From the NCBI GenBank assembly GCA_964247055.1, contig OZ176059.1, forward strand, positions 1,240,001 through 1,304,000: DNA of 64,000 nt, written 5' to 3'. Below are positions 57,735 to 64,000 of this stretch, one piece after another. Source of the stretch: Paragordius varius. Taxonomy: Eukaryota; Nematomorpha. The notes beneath the pieces are model-generated. The model worked only from the letters and a program-made list of their open reading frames with translations. It was not told the origin of the DNA and ran no database searches. Each line of letters begins with the position of its first letter. Position 1 is the first letter of the stretch. The position numbers and the translations under genes were made by a program.

Positions 57735-59075
57735 TATACTGACAGAAGATGTATCAGGAATCATGGTGGTTTTGTCCCTAATAAAAGAAAGTTATTCACA
57801 CTTGTAATAACTGATCCATATCAGAAAATGGCGCCGTATTTTCAAATAAAATTTTTGTGGTTGATAAAGACTTCATTGCAAAAAATATCACAAAATATAT
57901 CATAAACAACCTATAAATAGCAAGAAATATTTTTTTCGATTTTAAATTAAAATGCAAGTTCCAAAATCCAATTTTTTTTACTTCTAAAATGGGCTAGTTC
58001 TCTTAAAACAAACGCAAAAATATCGAGATGGCGCGATAAAATTCTATAAATATTTGCTAAAGATTGATATCATTAAAAAATATGATTGTAGCAAAATTTT
58101 GTTAAAGCGTACTTTGGAGGCATGATTGACACGGTATAAAAACGCCTCAAAATATTATAAAAACACATCCATATAATTCAATAATGCTGAACATTTCTAT
58201 CGCTTCAAAATTTAAAATAAAGGTTCGTTTGCTTTCAAATTTTGTAATTTTTGTAAAAAAATACAAATTATATTAAACATACATTTGAAGACGAACAGAT
58301 ATAATCAAAATTTTGAGGTGATTAAATTCAGCATCATCGAATGTAGAAAAAGTGTTTTTATGATATGTGAGAGCGTTTTTATACCGTTTCCATCATGCAT
58401 AGATGAAATAGTCTTTAACTTTTTGACACATTTGTATACTTTAAATGTTTTTACTTGCAAAATTTAGCATATATTAAAACTTTTTATCCCACAATCTCGG
58501 CATTTTTGCTTTTATTTTAACTTGCCCATTTTAGGAAAGCGTAAAAATTTGAGACATCAGAGCCCACATCTAAAAATTATTATACCATTTACAGCTCAAA
58601 TTCACCCTTTAATTATGTATTTTCGAATAGTAAAAACTTTATATATTTTTTATATTAAAAATAAATAATATTTTGTCTAACATAATACTGAAAAAATAAT
58701 AGACTATTCTAAAATAATTTATATTAAGGATGAGTTATATTAGGCAAACATAATTTATTTAAAGTTATATTTTAATTGTTCAAGGGTGAATTTGAATTTC
58801 TTAAGGGTGAATTTGAATTTCTCAAGGGTGAATTTGAAGTTTAAATGGTTTTATTCTGTTTTTATATGTAGTTTATGATATGTTTTGGTTTTAGAATGAG
58901 GCATTGAGCTTTCAACAAAAAACTTTCTTTAAATGTAGAAAATTTTGCCATTTTTTGATATGAAGCAATTGCCACAAACTAGTAATAACTTTACTAATCT
59001 GTAAAACCAAAAGCACCATAATAATCCTGATGCATTATTCTATCAGAATATATATATTCAGAATGTGTACACTGT
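57735..59075. mobile_element. Family G long inverted-repeat element
   Basis: The left arm (AATCATGGTGGTTTTGTCCC, GTAATAACTGATCCATATCA) inverts to the right arm (TTGATATGAAGCAATTGCC, AGCACCATAATAATCCTGAT, ending AGAATGTGTACACTG). Motifs ATTGACACGGTATAAAAACG and its inverse ATACCGTTTCCATCATG lie inside. A family A MITE is nested at 58583-58850. Confidence 0.65.
58583..58850. mobile_element. Family A MITE nested in a family G element
   Basis: TACCATTTACAGCTC at the left, GGGTGAATTTGAAGTTTAAATGG-type end at the right, with two to three 21-bp units on the right. It interrupts the right half of the family G element, so it inserted later. Confidence 0.75.
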
Positions 59076-59334
59076 GCAATGTTGAACATTCGTATTATGT
59101 CGGAATTTTAATTAAAAATTCGTTCGGCTTTTATGCTAAATATAAATTGTGTTATTTTTACAATATTCACCAAATTTGAAAGCGAATAAACCTTTCAATT
59201 AAAATTCTCAATTGATAGAAATGTTTTTGTGAATAATATAGAAAAATTGCTTTTATATATCTTAAAGCGTTTTTATATCGTTTTTATCATGCCTCAAAAT
59301 AGTAGGAAGACTTCATAAAATAAAATTTTTGACA

Positions 59335-60500
59335 TAAGCACTGTCGATAAAATCTGAATATAAATATTCAAGAAAATGTACAATTATCATGGTGCTTTTG
59401 GTTTTCGCCTTACCAGTGGTTTAAGAAAATTATTTATGTGTTGAAAGCTGAATATCACAAAATGAAATTTGCGCACATTTTTTTAAATAAAATTTTTGGT
59501 GAAAACTCGAGGCTTCATTCCAAAAAATGTCACTAAAATAAATTATAACTTACATATAAAAAGCAAAACAATATTTTCAAAAAATTTTATTTTTTGTTGG
59601 TTCCGAAAATCCCAAAATTTTTTGCTTTTTCAAAATGATCTTGTTCTTTTAAAATAAACGCAAAATGCTGAAATCGCGCGATAAAAAATTTGAATATATA
59701 TTATTTGACATCGAGTGAAATATTATTTAAAAATGCATAGTTTTTACAAAAATTAAATTTTTAGCAAAATTTTGTGAAAACTGAGTTCCTACTATTTTGA
59801 GGCATGGTAAACGGTATATAAACGCTATTTTTTCTATATTTGATGATTCTGAACATTTATATCGCTTGATTCAAAGGTCGTTTACCTTAAAATTTGGCGG
59901 AATTTTTGCAAGAAAACTCATTTTAAATTTCACATAAATTTCAAGGCTAACAAACATCTTAATCGAAATTCTGAAATAATAGAGTTTAGCATTATTAAAT
60001 TATTAGAAAGAGTGTTTTTATAATATATTAAAGCGTTTTTATACCGATTCCATCATGCTTCAAACTAATATGATGTACGATTAAACAGATGAAAAAATAT
60101 GAATTTTCAATATGAATTTTTTTCTAAAAATTTAGTATATATTTAAAATTTTTAGCGCTCGATCCTGGCATTTTCGCGTTTATTTTGAGAAAACTAGCAG
60201 ATTTTATAAGATTTTATGAAAGCAAAAAATTTGGGATTTTCGGGGTTTACATCTAAAAATTAAAATTTAATATTGTTTTGCTTTATTGTTAGGTATGAAT
60301 TCTTTATCTTTATCAAATAAATTTATTTAATAAAATGTTTCCTAATTTTGCCATGTTTTGACAGGCAGCACTTACAACAAAAGTGTAAATAACTTTCTTA
60401 TATTACTCGTAAGAACCAAAACCAGGAGCAACATAATCCAAATACATTTTCCTATCAGAATATACATATTTCAACAGGTTATATTTGTGGACAGTTTGCA
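59335..60500. mobile_element. Family G long inverted-repeat element
   Basis: Left arm ATTATCATGGTGCTTTTGG and CTTACCAGTGGTTTAAGAAA; right arm ACAAAAGTGTAAATAACTTT, ACTCGTAAGAACCAAAACC and TATCAGAATATACATATT. The inner ATGGTAAACGGTATATAAACG-type motif and its inverse ATACCGATTCCATCATG are present. A fragment of the same family continues to about 60640. Confidence 0.6.
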
Positions 60501-61261
60501 TGTTTATATAAATATTTTTAGTTGCAAAATTTATATATTTAAAAATTTATCCAATATTTCGGCATTTTTGCGTTTATTTTAGAAAACCTCGCCCATATGA
60601 GAAGAGCAAAAAATTTAGGACTTTCGAGTTCTAAAAATTAAATTTTAAAATATATTTACGCTTTTTATATGCAGTTTATAAAAAAATTTAATGATATTTG
60701 GAATAAAGAATTTGGAATTCACCAAAAATGTCGGCAAAATCGCAATTTCTCGATATCCAGCACCTTTACCAAAAGTACTTTTATTACTCTTAAGAGAAAG
60801 AACCATGATAATCTTGAGACATTATTTAGATGTTATCTATTTGATCAGGATATTTTTAATTATCCCCCCGAGGACGCATGCGATTTTTGTTTGGTGGAGC
60901 AATAACCATTTAAATCACTCTCAAAGCCCACACTAAAAACACCATAAAATTTTAAGAATCTACCGGAATGTATATGTTTTATCCGGATATTTTTGTAAAC
61001 TTTCAGTCTGCAATGTGTATATGGGACCTTTGAAATATCAGAATATAACAAATTAGGTCTTTAAACCTCAATTTTAAGCACTGTAGCAGCCTTCGGCCAC
61101 TAACATAATTATTTAATGGATTTTCTCTTTAAGATTTTCATGTGAATTTTGATAAATCTAAAAAGTTCAATATTGTGTTGTTTTATAATTTTGTGATTAT
61201 TACGCACATATTAATTTTCTAGATATAAACCCAATATTAAAACTGAATCAATTACCATAGA

Positions 61262-61735
61262 AAAATAATTGGGGTAACTAGTGATCCCCATATTTAGATA
61301 TTATAAAAAATATTGAAAATGGCGGTGTCAATTTCATACTTCTATCCTAAAAAATTATATAAATAAGCCAAAACATACAAAAAATTGGTTTCAAAATAAA
61401 ACTTTATATCACTGTCTCGACACTATTTTTATTTAATAAAATTTTTGCTAAATATCTTGTATTTTAATTTTAGCGCTATTAAAATCCCACTTTTAATAAC
61501 CGAAAGATTGGCTTTTGTACATGAATTTTACATCTATCCAATGAACATATCATGTTGGTTAAATTTAAACCTTCAATATATAGATAAAATAATTAATCAA
61601 TATATTTATAATTAAATCTTTCTTATATTTTGGTTCATCAATGTTATATAAGTTGAAAATTTCGTAATAATTTTAACTTAATTGCATATTTTAAAAATAT
61701 TTACATGTTTGGGGTCGCGAATTATAAATAAATTG
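61262..61735. mobile_element. Family D copy, reversed and degraded
   Basis: ATTGGGGTAACTAGTGATCC at the left, then ATTTCATACTTCTATCCT (reverse complement of AGGATAGAAGTATAAATT in the other copies), ATCAATGTTATATAAG, and GTTTGGGGTCGCGAATT at the right. Confidence 0.45.
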
Positions 61736-63260
61736 AAGGCTTAATGTGTTGTACCCAAGTGTTAATAAATTATTTGTATAATCAGTCTTCACATATCTAT
61801 GTTCGTCCCACATGAATAAATATATATTTTTATGGCAAGCCACTTTAACATTCAAACATTGGTAAGTTACATAAAGCGTTATATTTTATAAATCCAATAA
61901 TTTATTATTAAAATTTTTTACTGCATGTTGATCAAAATATTAATGTTGTGTGCACATTTTGACCGACTGCGATTATCAAGTATTTTTTTAAATTATTAAC
62001 CTCTTTAACAATTATATAGGTGACATGTATGTTTCCTTCTTAACATAGTTTATGAAATAAATTTAATTATACAGTTTTTGACCATTATAAATGCTTTCCA
62101 CTTATATTTTATACTGTTTTTTTTTGGTAAAATTCTGCGAAATGTTCTTATTTTCGAGAATTGCTAATTTCTACTACCTATCCTTTTATTTTTATTTGTT
62201 CAAATAAAATCAAATGGCAAGCAAATTTATATTTGTTCGATTTCAATATATTTAGCTAATAAAACGTCCCATATATAATAATTTGTGAAAAAAACATTTC
62301 CTACTTGAAATAAATTTAATTTTTTTTTATAATATAAAATTGATCCCGTTAAATTTTTCAAAAAGTATATTCGGCCTCTATTATACGTGTATAATTAAAA
62401 TACTTAATTGTATTTTATTTACAAAACGAAAACATATTCAAATTTTTATTTTTAGACTCAATTAATTTTGCGACTACCACCTAACTTATTCAATCAAATT
62501 CAATATAAATTGCTTTTATTCAGTACAATATTTACATGATATCCGTATTTAACAAGTAAAAATTTCATTATTTTTGTTTTGTTTAAAATCCGTAGAATGT
62601 GAATCCTTTTAATTTATGATTCTTTTTTTAGTTCACATTTAATCTCTTAGCCTCATTTTGAAATACAAATTGTGAGCTAGTTGAATATTCCATGTCTTGT
62701 AATCTTTATGATTGTAGCATTAGCTATTGAAAGTAACATATATATTTTCAAAGAATTCGTATTTTCATTCTATATTATACGGCTAATCTAAACAGAGTTA
62801 TTAATTTTGCACTTAAAAATTTATGGAGCCATATTTAAATTTGTCCAATTTGTCTTTTTCGGTTTTTAGGCTAAAACAATAAAATCAAGATTTTTTTAAC
62901 ATTTAATGCGTTTATGTTACTCTTATTTTTAAATTGATTTGATAATATATTTTAATCAAGTTAAACATAAGTTTGTGGACCATCTCAATTTTTATCAGAA
63001 GCGTTTGTATTTACGTGTTAATACATTGGGTTTTTTGTTCAATACAATTTAACATTCTTGTCGCTTTTTATTGATTATGGCGGAAATGTGGACAATTATA
63101 TATTTAATCTATATGTCACATGTTGTTTAAATAATTCTGCGTTATTTGAGTTTACCGTTAAAACAAAGAAAGATTCTTACGCTTTAACTATTTTATTTAA
63201 TCTTGGACATATTTTTATTGATACAGTCAATGAATTAAACAATATTTAAAGAAATGACTG

Positions 63261-63527
63261 TTAGGAGTAAAGAACTGAATATTAGTGAAAATAAAAAAAA
63301 ACAAAGGGCCATAAAATAATTATTTTTTACTATTAGTGAAAGAAAAAAAGAAAAGTAAGGGCATTTATTGAGTATGTAATACCATACTACTACGTAATAA
63401 TCTTTCCTTTTTTTTCACTAATATTAAATAATAATTATTATTTAATGGGTATTGTATTGCTTACTCGTGCACCATGGCCCTTTGTTTCTTTTTTTATTTT
63501 CACTAATATTCATTTTCTTACTCCTAA
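63261..63527. mobile_element. Palindromic MITE with inverted ends of about 52 bp
   Basis: Left end TTAGGAGTAAAGAACTGAAT through AACAAAGGGCCA (63261-63312) is the inverse of TGGCCCTTTGTTTCTTTT through CTTACTCCTAA (63475-63527). A second inner pair (TATTAGTGAAAGAAAAAAAG and CTTTTTTTTCACTAATATT) continues the fold, so nearly the whole element is a hairpin. Confidence 0.8.
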
Positions 63528-64000
63528 TATTAATTTCATTACTACAAATATTTTGTTATTTAATCCACTGTACTTTCGGTTGACGCACTTCTTGTCTAAA
63601 TCATATGAGTAAAAATTTTGTGAAATGTCCAAAATAAAAATTTTTTATATGGTGCGATGACACCAATATATTTTATTTAAACACACAAAGGGTTATTTAC
63701 AATCTATATGTTTTAAAGGGTGATCTCGATATATTATTTTTAACTAAATCCGTACGGTTGGATTATTTTGTAAATAATACTATTATTAATAAAAGTTTAA
63801 CAATATTATAAGCATTGCTAAAATGGGCTAAGTTTCAATAGTTTTTACATTTTAATATATCTCAATTCTGTATATGAAATATTTTAAGAAAATATCCTAA
63901 TTTTTTGGCTACTTTAGATTTATAAACTTGTATAATTGTTACATTTATTATTGTTAAACTTCTCTCGTTTTTTTTCGTTAGAAATGTATTTTAAAGCGAT

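Larger units (their letters stand above)
57557..64000. other. Repeat-dominated right end of the window
   Basis: No host gene is supported after 57556. It contains two family G elements (57735-59075 with a nested family A copy, and 59335-60500), a diverged family D copy (61262-61735) and a palindromic element (63261-63527). The stretch 61740-63260 shows nothing recognisable. Confidence 0.6.

Noticed and set aside
60669-60936. Two overlapping open frames of about 80 codons
   Set aside because: The start overlaps a family G fragment, neither frame shows a motif, and they compete with each other in the same DNA.
63058-63249. Open frame of 63 codons with a fairly protein-like composition
   Set aside because: It begins with TTG, has no upstream acceptor or downstream donor, and shows no recognisable domain. 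It could be an exon of a gene beyond the window but cannot be supported.

Overview
The window is very AT-rich nuclear DNA from an animal. Genes are split by short GT-AG introns (one candidate intron is only about 51 nt), and the DNA between and inside genes is full of (TA)n tracts and small inverted-repeat transposons. An odd-paired-type Zic gene with an intron between zinc fingers 3 and 4 points to a bilaterian. A one-domain antistasin-like peptide gene fits a spiralian such as an annelid or a relative, but the species cannot be named from the sequence. All gene models below were spliced by eye; intron phases and total lengths agree for each one.

Layout, left to right. 1-1614: 3' end of a broken Ty3/gypsy-type retroelement with a possible LTR. 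4745-8330 (minus): Zic/odd-paired with very long low-complexity tails and two large insertions in and after finger 1. 8331-14598: non-coding, with repeats. 14599-21907 (plus): DNAJA3 (Tid1), the mitochondrial DnaJ co-chaperone, 11 exons, with two other possible last exons. 22460-26012: repeats, including a mariner transposase relic. 26013-26582 (minus): a two-exon, 68-residue secreted antistasin-like peptide with a TATA box. 29749-41636 (minus): ATAD3, 16 exons. 41805-52115 (plus): PMPCA, the alpha subunit of the mitochondrial processing peptidase, 11 exons. 55210-57556 (plus): a three-exon gene for an unrecognised secreted protein with two 27-residue repeats. 57557-64000: mostly long inverted-repeat elements.

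Three of the four recognised housekeeping or regulatory genes (DNAJA3, ATAD3, PMPCA) encode mitochondrial proteins. ATAD3 and PMPCA are head to head with only 168 bp between their start codons, so they probably share a promoter. PMPCA makes the subunit that recognises import presequences, DNAJA3 works in matrix protein folding and nucleoid upkeep, and ATAD3 is an inner-membrane AAA ATPase tied to nucleoids.

The repeats fall into recognisable families, named here A to E and G: A, copies ending TACCATTTACAGTTC with internal 21-bp units; B, Tc1/mariner-like ends; C, hAT-like elements with 8-bp NTTTAAAN target duplications; D, ends around GGGGTA; E, short palindromes starting ACAGTATGC; G, elements of 1.1-1.3 kb with long inverted ends. 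Several lie within a few tens of bases of 3' splice sites, and (TA)n tracts sit just upstream of seven acceptors. One family C element holds a fourfold tandem array made of its own end plus half of a family B element.
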